Shown here in pieces: positions 14,383 to 20,814 of a stretch of DNA of 20,814 nt. Made by a program: the position numbers and the translations under genes. Positions within the stretch are counted from its first letter, which is position 1. Each line of letters starts with the position of its first letter. Under the pieces are notes generated by a model that made no database searches, was not told where the DNA came from, and was given only the letters and a program-made list of their open reading frames with translations. The DNA is from JBNKDD01 sp050288085 (lineage in GTDB: Bacteria > Chloroflexota > Anaerolineae > Aggregatilineales > UBA3940): contig JBNKDD010000077.1 in NCBI GenBank assembly GCA_050288085.1, forward strand, positions 1 to 20,814. The letters run 5' to 3'.

Positions 14383-15378
14383 ATGAAGCGCTCGTGGATG
14401 ATTGTAGCAACGTTATTATTGGTATTCTTGACCGGGTGTGGACAGGGAATCAACCTGCCGTTTGTTGACAGCACCGCCCTACCCACCGCATTTCCTGATA
14501 CGGCCCCCATGCCGGAGGTGGAAGAAGGGGTGATCATCGAGCCAACCGGGGATGCCACACCTTTGATCCGCACAGCAACTCCGGCCCCAACCACCGAAGC
14601 CGGTGTAACCGCGACGACACAGCAGCCCGCCGATATCACACCAACACCGCGCATCTACGAACCGGCTGAAGATGCGATTATCCAATCCCTTGAAGCATCA
14701 CCCAACGTGATCAGGCCGGGTGATTCGGTGACGATCACCTGGGAGGCAGAAGGTGACAGTGCCGAGTTATGCTATGTGCAGCCTGATGGTGACTCCTCCT
14801 GCTCTGACGTGCCGCTAGAAGGATCGGGGGCGATCAACTTTGGCGACGAGGTGCGGACGGTCGCAGAGGTTCCCTTCACCCTGACGGTCAAGGTAGGTGA
14901 CGCCAACCAGATCGCGACCGTTTCGGCGGTGGTCATCTGCCCGGATAACTGGTTCTTTAGCCCGGCGGTTCCCGGCTGCCCGGCAGCACCTGCCCTGCGA
15001 TCCTTTGCCACAGCCGAACAGTTCGAGCAGGGGGTGATGATCTGGGTGGAGGAACAATCGCAGATTTACGTGTTTTACGAAGATGACGGGACTTACGATG
15101 TATTTGATGATCCCTACCGGGCCGATATGCCCCGCACCGATCCAGACATCAAGCCGCCGGAGGGATTCTTCCAGCCGGAACTGGGCTTCGGAAAGGTGTG
15201 GAGAAGCGAGGTCGAGCCGGAGCTGGACTTCGATATGCGGGAGCGGCTCGGCTGGGCACTTGAGCTAGAATTCGGCTATGATACGATTTATCAATGTGAG
15301 GCTGCGCTCGCCCTGGAAACGCCAACCTGCTATCTGCGCGGCCCTGATGGTGAGGTACTTGAACTCGATGGGGGATAG
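14383..15378 (+). CDS. Lipoprotein A with Ig-like domain and conserved WFF/RGFG C-terminal domain
   Basis: The product is 331 residues. A signal peptide ends in the lipobox LTGC (lipidated Cys19), and a Pro/Thr-rich linker runs to about residue 97. An Ig-like domain covers about 98-185, opening SLEASPNVIRPGDSVTITWE and holding Cys130 and Cys140. The C-terminal domain (186-327) has CPDNWFF, the GVMIWVEEQSQIYVFYEDDG strand pair, FFQPELGFGKVWR, RERLGWA and YLRGPDGE. Cysteines 186/199 and 305/316 are likely disulphides. The protein should be anchored outside the membrane. It begins a row of four paralogues, with lipoprotein B starting six bases after its stop. I do not recognise a named family for the C-terminal domain. 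AGAGGG stands directly before the ATG, and a perfect TATAAT lies 32 bases upstream. Confidence 0.82.
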   Translation: MKRSWMIVATLLLVFLTGCGQGINLPFVDSTALPTAFPDTAPMPEVEEGVIIEPTGDATPLIRTATPAPTTEAGVTATTQQPADITPTPRIYEPAEDAIIQSLEASPNVIRPGDSVTITWEAEGDSAELCYVQPDGDSSCSDVPLEGSGAINFGDEVRTVAEVPFTLTVKVGDANQIATVSAVVICPDNWFFSPAVPGCPAAPALRSFATAEQFEQGVMIWVEEQSQIYVFYEDDGTYDVFDDPYRADMPRTDPDIKPPEGFFQPELGFGKVWRSEVEPELDFDMRERLGWALELEFGYDTIYQCEAALALETPTCYLRGPDGEVLELDGG

Positions 15379-15384
15379 TTGTTG

Positions 15385-16470
15385 ATGAGGAAAATTTCGT
15401 TAGCTTCAGTTCTTATAACAGCAGTTGTGCTGGTCGCTGCGGCATTGGCCTGTAACACGCCCCAGCAGCAAGAATCGGTGACCTTGCAGCCGACTATAAC
15501 CGCCACCGATCCGGCTCCGACTGCTACGATAGAAGGTGATCCGGCGGAAGCCTACGCCGCCGCCCTGGAATTGACCGGCACCGCGATCCAGCAAACGCTG
15601 GTGGCTATGTCGGGGCATGCCGCCGTCGCGACTCAACCTTCGGCGGGGCAGGTCAATCCACCGGTTTCGACACCGGAAGGATCGTCCGACGCCGCAGGAT
15701 CATCAACCACCGGGGAACTGATCGAGTCGTTCACCGCCACGTCGAACGTGGTCAGCCCGGATGGGGATATCGTCCTCAACTGGTCGGCGACGGGCGACAG
15801 CGCTGAATTATGTTATCCTTATCCAAACGGCGGGCCGGTGTGCAGTTCGGTATCGCTGGTCGGGACGGAAACCCTTAACTTTGACGATGCTTTGCGATCC
15901 GTCGAATCGATTGAATTTACGCTGACGGTGCGATCCGGCACAGCTTCCGAAAAGGCGGTGGTGCTGGTGGCGGTCACCTGCCCGGATGTGTGGTTCTTCG
16001 AGCCGCAGCCGCCGGGCTGCCCGGCCTCAGCGGGGATATCAACCAGTGCGGCAGTCCAGCGCTTTGAACATGGCTTTATGATCTGGCTTGACCGGCTGGA
16101 TTTGATCTACGTTTTCCACCAGGACCCGGCGACCGATAAGGTTATCGATATCTATTTCACCTTTACGGACCCCTGGGAATCAAACCTGCCGGAGGACGAT
16201 CCGACCATCACACCGCCGGATGGTTACTACCAGCCAAAACGCGGATTCGGCATGGTCTGGCGGGGGGCAGTCGATGACGAAACTATTGACGAGCAGGTGC
16301 GCGGATTGCTGGGTTGGGCCACCGGGCCTGAAACTGCCTTTGAATCCTATTATCAGGGGAACACCGTTGGTAAATATCCATCAGCTTATATCCTGGGGCC
16401 GGACGGGGAGATCATCGTAGTTGGCGCAAGTCTGAGCATCCTCACCCCGACGGCGGTCAATGTGCCATGA
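15385..16470 (+). CDS. Lipoprotein B, paralogue with Ig-like and WFF/RGFG domains
   Basis: The product is 361 residues from the ATG at 15385; two in-frame TTG codons just before it are less likely starts because GGGGG sits ten bases before the ATG. The lipobox is ALAC (Cys23). The linker (24 to about 112) is Thr/Pro-rich but contains an Ala-rich, possibly helical part (AEAYAAALELTGTAIQQTLV, 54-73). The Ig-like domain is about 113-198 with Cys143/Cys153. The C-terminal domain runs 199-343 with CPDVWFF, FEHGFMIWL, YYQPKRGFGMVWR and LGWATGPETAF. It has Cys199/Cys212 but lacks both cysteines of the second pair (Gly325 and Ala334 stand there), a paired loss. The loop after IYVFHQD is longer than in its paralogues. 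Confidence 0.82.
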   Translation: MRKISLASVLITAVVLVAAALACNTPQQQESVTLQPTITATDPAPTATIEGDPAEAYAAALELTGTAIQQTLVAMSGHAAVATQPSAGQVNPPVSTPEGSSDAAGSSTTGELIESFTATSNVVSPDGDIVLNWSATGDSAELCYPYPNGGPVCSSVSLVGTETLNFDDALRSVESIEFTLTVRSGTASEKAVVLVAVTCPDVWFFEPQPPGCPASAGISTSAAVQRFEHGFMIWLDRLDLIYVFHQDPATDKVIDIYFTFTDPWESNLPEDDPTITPPDGYYQPKRGFGMVWRGAVDDETIDEQVRGLLGWATGPETAFESYYQGNTVGKYPSAYILGPDGEIIVVGASLSILTPTAVNVP

Positions 16471-16510
16471 GGATCCTTTTGCCAATCGATTAGATTGAGG
16501 ACGTGATTGT

Positions 16511-17329
16511 ATGCAGAAAAACATGTGGTTACGATTGATTGTCCCGCTGCTGCTGGCCGTGATCGCCTGCAATATGCCGGGATTGTCGTCAATGATTCCG
16601 GGGACACCAACCCCCGAAGAATCTGAATCGACAGAGGAAGCGCCCACCGAAACGCCGCTGACTCCGCTGGTTGAGGATATCACGGCAACGGGGGAAGCGA
16701 GCGAAGAAGAAGAGGCGACCGAAACCTCGGAGCCAACCGAGACTCCGCCGCCACCAACCGCCACCCCCTGGCCGTATGTCGCCCCGGCTGCGACGTCAGG
16801 GCCAAGCCCTACACCCAAACCGACCGATGTCGTTTGCATCGGCTCGTGGTTCTTTTCGAACGGCCCGACGGATAAGTGCCCCAGCGATATAGAAACATCG
16901 TATGGGGTCTACGAGCACTTTGAAGGCGGGTTGATGGTCTGGGTGGAGGACTCCGACATGATCTACATTTTCTTCCTCAACCAGGAGATCTGGCCGCCCT
17001 ACACCATCCACATTGATCCCTGGCACCCGGACGGCCTGGAAAGCGATCCAGCTATCAAACCACCGGGAGGGCTTTACCAACCCGTGCGCGGATTTGGGAT
17101 GCTGTGGCGCAACGATGGCGACTTTGAATTCGATAATTTCCGTGAGCGGCTGGGTTGGGCTACCGAACCGGAGAAAGCTTTCGACGTGACGATCCAGTGT
17201 GACACGACACCTGATACTCCAACCTGCTACATGTCCGGCCCTGACAGCGTAATCGAGATGCTGCCGGGCCGATCCGGCTGGTCAGGTCTGACAGGATCAC
17301 CAACCCCAACGCCGACTACATCCTCGTAA
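16511..17329 (+). CDS. Lipoprotein C, paralogue lacking the Ig-like domain
   Basis: The product is 272 residues. The signal peptide MQKNMWLRLIVPLLLAVIAC ends with lipidated Cys20. An acidic Pro/Thr/Glu linker (21-105) leads straight into the C-terminal domain (109-249): SWFF, YEHFEGGLMVWVEDSDMIYI, YQPVRGFGMLWRND and RERLGWATEPEKAF, with Cys109/Cys123 and Cys230/Cys239. The Ig-like domain of A, B and D is missing. The signal peptide and the linker string TEEAPTETPLT are almost identical to those of lipoprotein D, so C and D are the youngest duplicates and the domain was probably lost from C. GAGG lies 11 bases before the ATG. A Thr/Pro tail ends the protein. Confidence 0.82.
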   Translation: MQKNMWLRLIVPLLLAVIACNMPGLSSMIPGTPTPEESESTEEAPTETPLTPLVEDITATGEASEEEEATETSEPTETPPPPTATPWPYVAPAATSGPSPTPKPTDVVCIGSWFFSNGPTDKCPSDIETSYGVYEHFEGGLMVWVEDSDMIYIFFLNQEIWPPYTIHIDPWHPDGLESDPAIKPPGGLYQPVRGFGMLWRNDGDFEFDNFRERLGWATEPEKAFDVTIQCDTTPDTPTCYMSGPDSVIEMLPGRSGWSGLTGSPTPTPTTSS

Positions 17330-17350
17330 CCAGAAATCATACAAAATGAA

Positions 17351-17382
17351 GGGGACACATGCCTGCGCAGGTTTGTGTCCCC
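17351..17382 (+). repeat. Nested inverted repeat between lipoproteins C and D
   Basis: GGGGACACA (17351-17359) pairs with TGTGTCCCC (17374-17382), and inside lies the ten-base palindrome CCTGCGCAGG (17362-17371). The structure occupies the 73-base gap between two cotranscribed-looking genes. It could be a partial terminator or an RNA processing or stability element. There is no U-tract (the sequence after it is ACACGATAGG). Confidence 0.6.
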
Positions 17383-17402
17383 ACACGATAGGGATATATC
17401 GT

Positions 17403-18404
17403 ATGCAAAAGAATCTGTGGCTGCGGTTAATGATCCCGCTGCTGCTGGCGGCGATGGCTTGCAACCTGCCGTCGGATGCTGCGGAAACGCCAAAACCTAC
17501 CAGCCCTGATCCAACGGAGGAAGCACCAACCGAAACGCCACTAACATCCGATACGACACCCACTGAAGAAGAAGCAACAGCAGATCACCCTCCGGTTTCT
17601 ACCAACGCATCATCACCACCACCAAACAACTCGCCGCCGACTACCGCCCCTACAGCGACCTCGGCGGCTGAACATATCCAATCCTTCACCATCTCACCGG
17701 AGCTGATCGATCCCGGAGAGAGCGTGCTGCTGGCCTGGGAATCGAGCGGGGATTCGGCGAATCTATGTGAACTGATGTCAACCGGGCAGCTTGGCGACTG
17801 CTGGGAAGTGCCACTCACCGGATCAGAGGTGGTAACGGTCGATGAGTCAAAACGGAACTTCGCCAACTACTATCTATTTGTGACGGTAGGAGAAGAAACC
17901 GAACAAGCCGGGGTAATGGCGTCAATCACCTGCCCGGATAGCTGGTTCTTTGCGAACGGTCCGACTGACTGCCCCTACCCCGCTGAAACTTCTTATGGAG
18001 TCTACCAGCACTTTGAGCATGGGGTGATGATCTGGATGCAAGAAAACAGCCGGATCTACGTCTTCTACGATGATGGGCAGCGGCCCTTTTATGAAGTTCA
18101 ATCCGATCCCTGGCAGCCGGGTGATCCAGAAGATGATCCAACGCTGGAGGTCCCGGATGGGTTCTACCAGCCGGTGCGCGGCTTTGGGTATTTGTGGCGC
18201 AACGACGAGGAGTTAATATCCAATAATGTCCGCGAGCGGCTGGGCTGGGCGACCGAGTCGGAACAGGGCTTTGACACCGCTGTACAATGTAACACCGCCA
18301 TAAAGTACAGCACTTGCTATCTGCAAGGCCCGGACGGGGTGATCGAGATGCTGCCGGAGCGATCCGGCTGGTCGATCTGGACCGGCCCGACCGAAACATT
18401 GTAG
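17403..18404 (+). CDS. Lipoprotein D, paralogue with Ig-like and WFF/RGFG domains
   Basis: The product is 333 residues. The start is set at 17403 because the signal peptide MQKNLWLRLMIPLLLAAMAC (lipidated Cys20) mirrors that of lipoprotein C; an upstream ATG at 17346 would place a hairpin-coding, polar segment before it. After a Thr/Pro/Ser-rich linker, the Ig-like domain covers about 91-176 (FTISPELIDPGESVLLAWES; Cys122/Cys133). The C-terminal domain (177-316) has CPDSWFF, FEHGVMIWMQENSRIYVFYD, FYQPVRGFGYLWR and RERLGWATESEQGF, and Cys177/Cys190 and Cys296/Cys305. It is the most complete copy. It stands 64 bases before the LiaF-like gene on the same strand. Function unknown; a surface or periplasm-facing recognition role is inferred. 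Confidence 0.82.
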   Translation: MQKNLWLRLMIPLLLAAMACNLPSDAAETPKPTSPDPTEEAPTETPLTSDTTPTEEEATADHPPVSTNASSPPPNNSPPTTAPTATSAAEHIQSFTISPELIDPGESVLLAWESSGDSANLCELMSTGQLGDCWEVPLTGSEVVTVDESKRNFANYYLFVTVGEETEQAGVMASITCPDSWFFANGPTDCPYPAETSYGVYQHFEHGVMIWMQENSRIYVFYDDGQRPFYEVQSDPWQPGDPEDDPTLEVPDGFYQPVRGFGYLWRNDEELISNNVRERLGWATESEQGFDTAVQCNTAIKYSTCYLQGPDGVIEMLPERSGWSIWTGPTETL

Positions 18405-18468
18405 GCCAGGGAACGTACAGATTGTAGGGATCAATCCACCGCGAATTTTGTAAATGAGGAGATATACA

Positions 18469-19266
18469 GTGAAGAGAAGTCAAATATTCTGGGGCATCAT
18501 GCTGATCGTTGTTGGCGGCCTGTTCCTGCTCAATACGATGGGCATCATGAGCTTTGATGTGTGGGGGATGATCTGGCCGGTCTTTCTGATCCTGCTGGGC
18601 ATTTCGATCATCATTGGCATGACTAATCGAGGCCGCGGCTTCCGGGTCGAACAGGTATCGATCCCGCTCGAAGGGGTGGAGCAAGCCCAACTGCGAGTCA
18701 ATCACGGCATCGGGCGGCTGGTGATCGAAGGGGAAGCCGGACCGGGTGAACTGCTCTCCGGCAATTTTGGCGGCGGCGTGAATCGTAAGGTCAAGGTGGA
18801 GGGCGGCATCATGAAAGCACGCCTCAAAATGGCCGAGCAGCCGGGCTTTCCCGTCTTTGATTGGTTCAACACACCGCCAGAGTGGACATTCGCGCTGAAC
18901 CCCAACATCCCCATCGCGCTGGATTTCAACGGTGGAGCCGGGGAAACCCGCGTCGATCTGAGCCGCACCCGTGTCAACGATCTGAGATTTGACGGGGGGA
19001 TGGGCGCTATCCGAGTCACCCTGCCAGCCGGGGCGGGTCTGACCCGTGTGCATATGGACGGCGGACTCGGTGAACTACGGCTGTACATCCCGGAAGGTGT
19101 CGCGGCACGGATCAAGGCCGAGGTCGGGCTGGGTTCGGTGACGGTTGATCAGAATCGCTTCCCGCGAACCGGCGAGAGAACCTACGCCTCCCCCAACTAC
19201 GACACGGCTGAGAACAAAGCCGATATCACCATTGATGGTGGGGTTGGCGCGGTGATTGTTAGTTAA
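18469..19266 (+). CDS. LiaF-like membrane protein with toastrack-type beta domain
   Basis: The product is 265 residues. Two transmembrane helices come first (about 6-24, IFWGIMLIVVGGLFLLN, and 33-51, MIWPVFLILLGISIIIG), a pattern of the LiaF/LiaI-type N-terminal domain. A beta-repeat region follows with GxG-type motifs: VNHGIGRLVIEG, FNGGAGETRVDLS, FDGGMGAIRVTLP, MDGGLGELRLYIP and DGGVGAVIVS. This matches the LiaF-like/DUF4097 'toastrack' fold. LiaF proteins act as negative regulators of LiaRS-type envelope-stress two-component systems; no such kinase is in the window. The GTG start at 18469 is chosen because GAGGAG stands seven bases before it, whereas the ATG at 18454 has no site. Confidence 0.78.
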   Translation: MKRSQIFWGIMLIVVGGLFLLNTMGIMSFDVWGMIWPVFLILLGISIIIGMTNRGRGFRVEQVSIPLEGVEQAQLRVNHGIGRLVIEGEAGPGELLSGNFGGGVNRKVKVEGGIMKARLKMAEQPGFPVFDWFNTPPEWTFALNPNIPIALDFNGGAGETRVDLSRTRVNDLRFDGGMGAIRVTLPAGAGLTRVHMDGGLGELRLYIPEGVAARIKAEVGLGSVTVDQNRFPRTGERTYASPNYDTAENKADITIDGGVGAVIVS

Positions 19267-19283
19267 GCTCCACTATACCGCCA

Positions 19284-19329
19284 CGAATAAACTTCGCGGC
19301 TACCAGACTCGAACCGCGAAGTTTATTCG
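19284..19329. repeat. Perfect 16-base inverted repeat after the LiaF-like gene
   Basis: CGAATAAACTTCGCGG (19284-19299) pairs perfectly with CCGCGAAGTTTATTCG (19314-19329) around a 14-base loop, and with one mismatch can extend to 19281-19332. It lies 18 bases after the LiaF-like stop. It may stop transcription but has no U-tract, and the symmetric long arms resemble a dispersed palindromic element. Confidence 0.65.
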
Positions 19330-19384
19330 CGGGAGAGGTCCCTAAAAAACATGTTCTTTACACATGAGTCAAAGCGAAGAAAGT

Positions 19385-20236
19385 ATGAAGTTTTCCCGAT
19401 TCACGATAGCCGTTCTGGTTCTCATGGCGGTTGGCTGTACTCCTGCGCCGAACGACCAGCCGCCGCCCTGCACCGAGATCGGCCAGACCTGGGAATCACC
19501 CATCGACGGGGCGGTGATGGTTTGTGTCCCGGCAGGCGAGTTTTTGATGGGTGGGGCCAACTCCGATCCCGACGCCAAAGCGGTCGAAAAGCCGCAGCAT
19601 ACCGTCTACCTGGATGCCTACTGGATCGACCAGACCGAGGTTACCAACGCACAGTACCGGCAGTGCGTAGAGGCGGGAGCCTGCCAGCGCGACCCGGTGG
19701 TTGGATCAACCGGGGTGGCCTCCCGCACCCAGCTTGATTACTACCTGAACGAGGATTTCGACGATTACCCGGTGCTGGTCTACTACCCCGATCAGGCGGT
19801 GGACTTCTGTCAATGGGTAGAAGGCCGCCTGCCGACCGAGGCCGAATGGGAGAAAGCAGCGCGGGGCACGGATGGGCAGCGCTTCCCCTGGGGGGATGAC
19901 GACCCGACCTGCCAGCTTGCTAATTATTATGGCTGCGGGAAAGACACATCGGCGGTCGGTAGCTACCCCGACGGCGCTAGTCCCTATGGAGCGTTGGACA
20001 TGGCCGGGAACGTCTGGGAGTGGGTGGCCGATGGATTTGACCCGGACTACTATGCGACCTCCCCGGAGCAGAATCCGACCGGCCCAGAGGATGCCAAATA
20101 CCTCGTGCGGCGCGGCGGCGGCTTCCACAGCTTTGGTCGTGATCTTCGGGCTTCCCGTCGGGCCAGCGGCAGCGCCCATCACTTCTTCGATGGGCAGATG
20201 GGTTTCCGCTGCGCGATGGACGATTCAGACCGATAA
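19385..20236 (+). CDS. SUMF1/FGE-fold lipoprotein, catalytic cysteines absent
   Basis: The product is 283 residues. The lipobox AVGC gives a lipidated Cys18, and the ATG at 19385 is preferred over one seven codons upstream because it gives a clean signal peptide. The sulfatase-modifying-factor fold spans about 42-278: MVCVPAGEFLMGG, YWIDQTEVTNAQYRQCVEAG, RLPTEAEWEKAARG, FPWGDD, YGALDMAGNVWEWVADGF and RRGGGFHSFGRDLRASRR, ending GFRCA. The copper-binding Cys pair of true formylglycine-generating enzymes, which follows the RGG motif, is missing (here FHSFGRDLR), so enzyme activity is not expected; such proteins are often binding modules. It is outside the cell membrane by its anchor. It follows a palindrome and precedes another lipoprotein by 24 bases. 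Confidence 0.88.
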   Translation: MKFSRFTIAVLVLMAVGCTPAPNDQPPPCTEIGQTWESPIDGAVMVCVPAGEFLMGGANSDPDAKAVEKPQHTVYLDAYWIDQTEVTNAQYRQCVEAGACQRDPVVGSTGVASRTQLDYYLNEDFDDYPVLVYYPDQAVDFCQWVEGRLPTEAEWEKAARGTDGQRFPWGDDDPTCQLANYYGCGKDTSAVGSYPDGASPYGALDMAGNVWEWVADGFDPDYYATSPEQNPTGPEDAKYLVRRGGGFHSFGRDLRASRRASGSAHHFFDGQMGFRCAMDDSDR

Positions 20237-20260
20237 CATACTGATGCTGGAGTAAACATC

Positions 20261-20814
20261 ATGCTGTCCTGGCGTCATTCTTGCTGCCTTCTTATCACTT
20301 CACTGATCTTGATCACAGGCTGCACCCAGCCTGAAACCACTATCGCACTGACTTTTACCCCGCCACCCCCGACGGCTTCAGCAACTGCCGAGCCGACGGC
20401 AACCAACACCCCGTCACCGCCCCCTTTACCGACCCCCACACTATCCCCCCCATTAGTTCCGCCTCTACCCTCAACAAATGTCTTTACTTCCCGGTTACCG
20501 GAAGGGGCTTACAGCGTCTTAGGGATAGGAGAAATCCATACCGCAGCCGCGTCACCGGATGAATCCCTAACTGCCCTGACCACTCCAATCGGGTTGATCA
20601 TGCTAGACACACAGACCTTTGATGAGGTCTGGTCGGTCAGCGGCGACTATGACGTTTATGGTGAGTTGTATTGGTCGCCGGATGGCTCAAAGATTGGGGT
20701 CATAAGTGACCGGGTGTTTGAAATTCGGGATGCCAATACCGGGGAGTTATTACAAAGTTGGAACTCCATGAGGATTTACGGGACTGTATACGACTGGTGG
20801 TTTGGCGCAGCATG
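20261..20814 (+). CDS. Lipoprotein with probable beta-propeller, N-terminal part (runs off window)
   Basis: The ORF opens with M-L-S-W-R-H-S-C and has a signal peptide ending in the lipobox ITGC (lipidated Cys21). A Pro/Thr/Ser linker follows up to about residue 72. Then IGEIHTAAASPDESLTALTT, VWSVSGDYDVYGELYWSPDG and VFEIRDANTGELLQSWNSM have the spacing and SPDG motifs of WD40/beta-propeller repeats. It reads without stop to the right edge (184 codons plus two bases). The ATG has GGAG eight bases before it. It follows the SUMF1-fold gene by 24 bases on the same strand, so it is probably co-transcribed. The remainder lies outside the window. Confidence 0.75.
   Translation, partial: MLSWRHSCCLLITSLILITGCTQPETTIALTFTPPPPTASATAEPTATNTPSPPPLPTPTLSPPLVPPLPSTNVFTSRLPEGAYSVLGIGEIHTAAASPDESLTALTTPIGLIMLDTQTFDEVWSVSGDYDVYGELYWSPDGSKIGVISDRVFEIRDANTGELLQSWNSMRIYGTVYDWWFGAA

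Noticed and set aside
17926..19053. Minus-strand open frame of 375 codons
   Set aside because: It is antisense to lipoprotein D and the LiaF-like gene, both well supported; composition is typical of a shadow frame in GC-rich DNA.
19351..19737. Overlapping plus-strand frame of 128 codons
   Set aside because: It is a shifted reading of the SUMF1-fold gene, whose own frame has a lipobox and full domain motifs.
19385..20236. Active formylglycine-generating enzyme
   Set aside because: The two copper-binding cysteines that follow the RGG motif in true enzymes are replaced (FHSFGRDLR), and the product is a lipoprotein; only the fold is retained.

Overview
The window looks like a chromosomal segment of an uncultured-type Chloroflexota (Anaerolineae-like) bacterium. 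This is inferred from moderately high GC, abundant type II lipoproteins with Pro/Thr-rich linkers, tandem HEAT-repeat genes, a LiaF-like 'toastrack' protein and an SUMF1-type lipoprotein. No rRNA, tRNA, CRISPR array, transposase or phage gene was seen.

Left part (1-4503, minus strand): a tightly coupled operon of HEAT-repeat (PBS-lyase-like) paralogues. Four are complete and a fifth starts at position 37 and leaves the window. They overlap by 4-11 bases or are separated by about 12 bases. All share a short N-terminal tag, TG-x-EP-x-LGG, which is repeated as EPALGG in the complete copies, ahead of the helical repeats. A plausible extended -10 promoter lies just upstream of the first gene.

Middle-left (4559-9020, minus strand): carA and carB, the two subunits of carbamoyl-phosphate synthetase, overlapping by 8 bases. 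carB is interrupted by one in-frame TAG exactly where the family has a Glu (family sequence LYFEPV, here LYF-stop-PV), so it reads as two ORFs.

Middle (9131-14222, minus strand): a V4R-domain protein, four proteins of unknown role (three of them membrane or membrane-anchored, one DUF6326-like), a very unusual protein joining an Hsp70 substrate-binding beta-domain (without the ATPase) to two DnaJ-type CxxCxGxG zinc motifs, and a STAS-domain protein carrying a cysteine cluster. The membrane protein immediately upstream of the Hsp70-like gene is an internal tandem duplication.

Right part (14223-20814, plus strand): a divergent promoter region, then four consecutive paralogous lipoproteins. Each has a lipobox, a Pro/Thr/Glu linker, usually an Ig-like domain, and a conserved C-terminal domain with WFF, RGFG-x2-WR and RERLGWA motifs. 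They are followed by a LiaF-like membrane protein, an SUMF1/FGE-fold lipoprotein without the catalytic cysteines, and the start of another lipoprotein with a probable beta-propeller. The group suggests extracytoplasmic or cell-surface functions.

Several perfect inverted repeats sit in the gaps between genes (4559-4603, 9131-9150, 13565-13630, 17351-17382, 19284-19329). None has a convincing U-tract, so they look more like dispersed palindromic elements than classical terminators.
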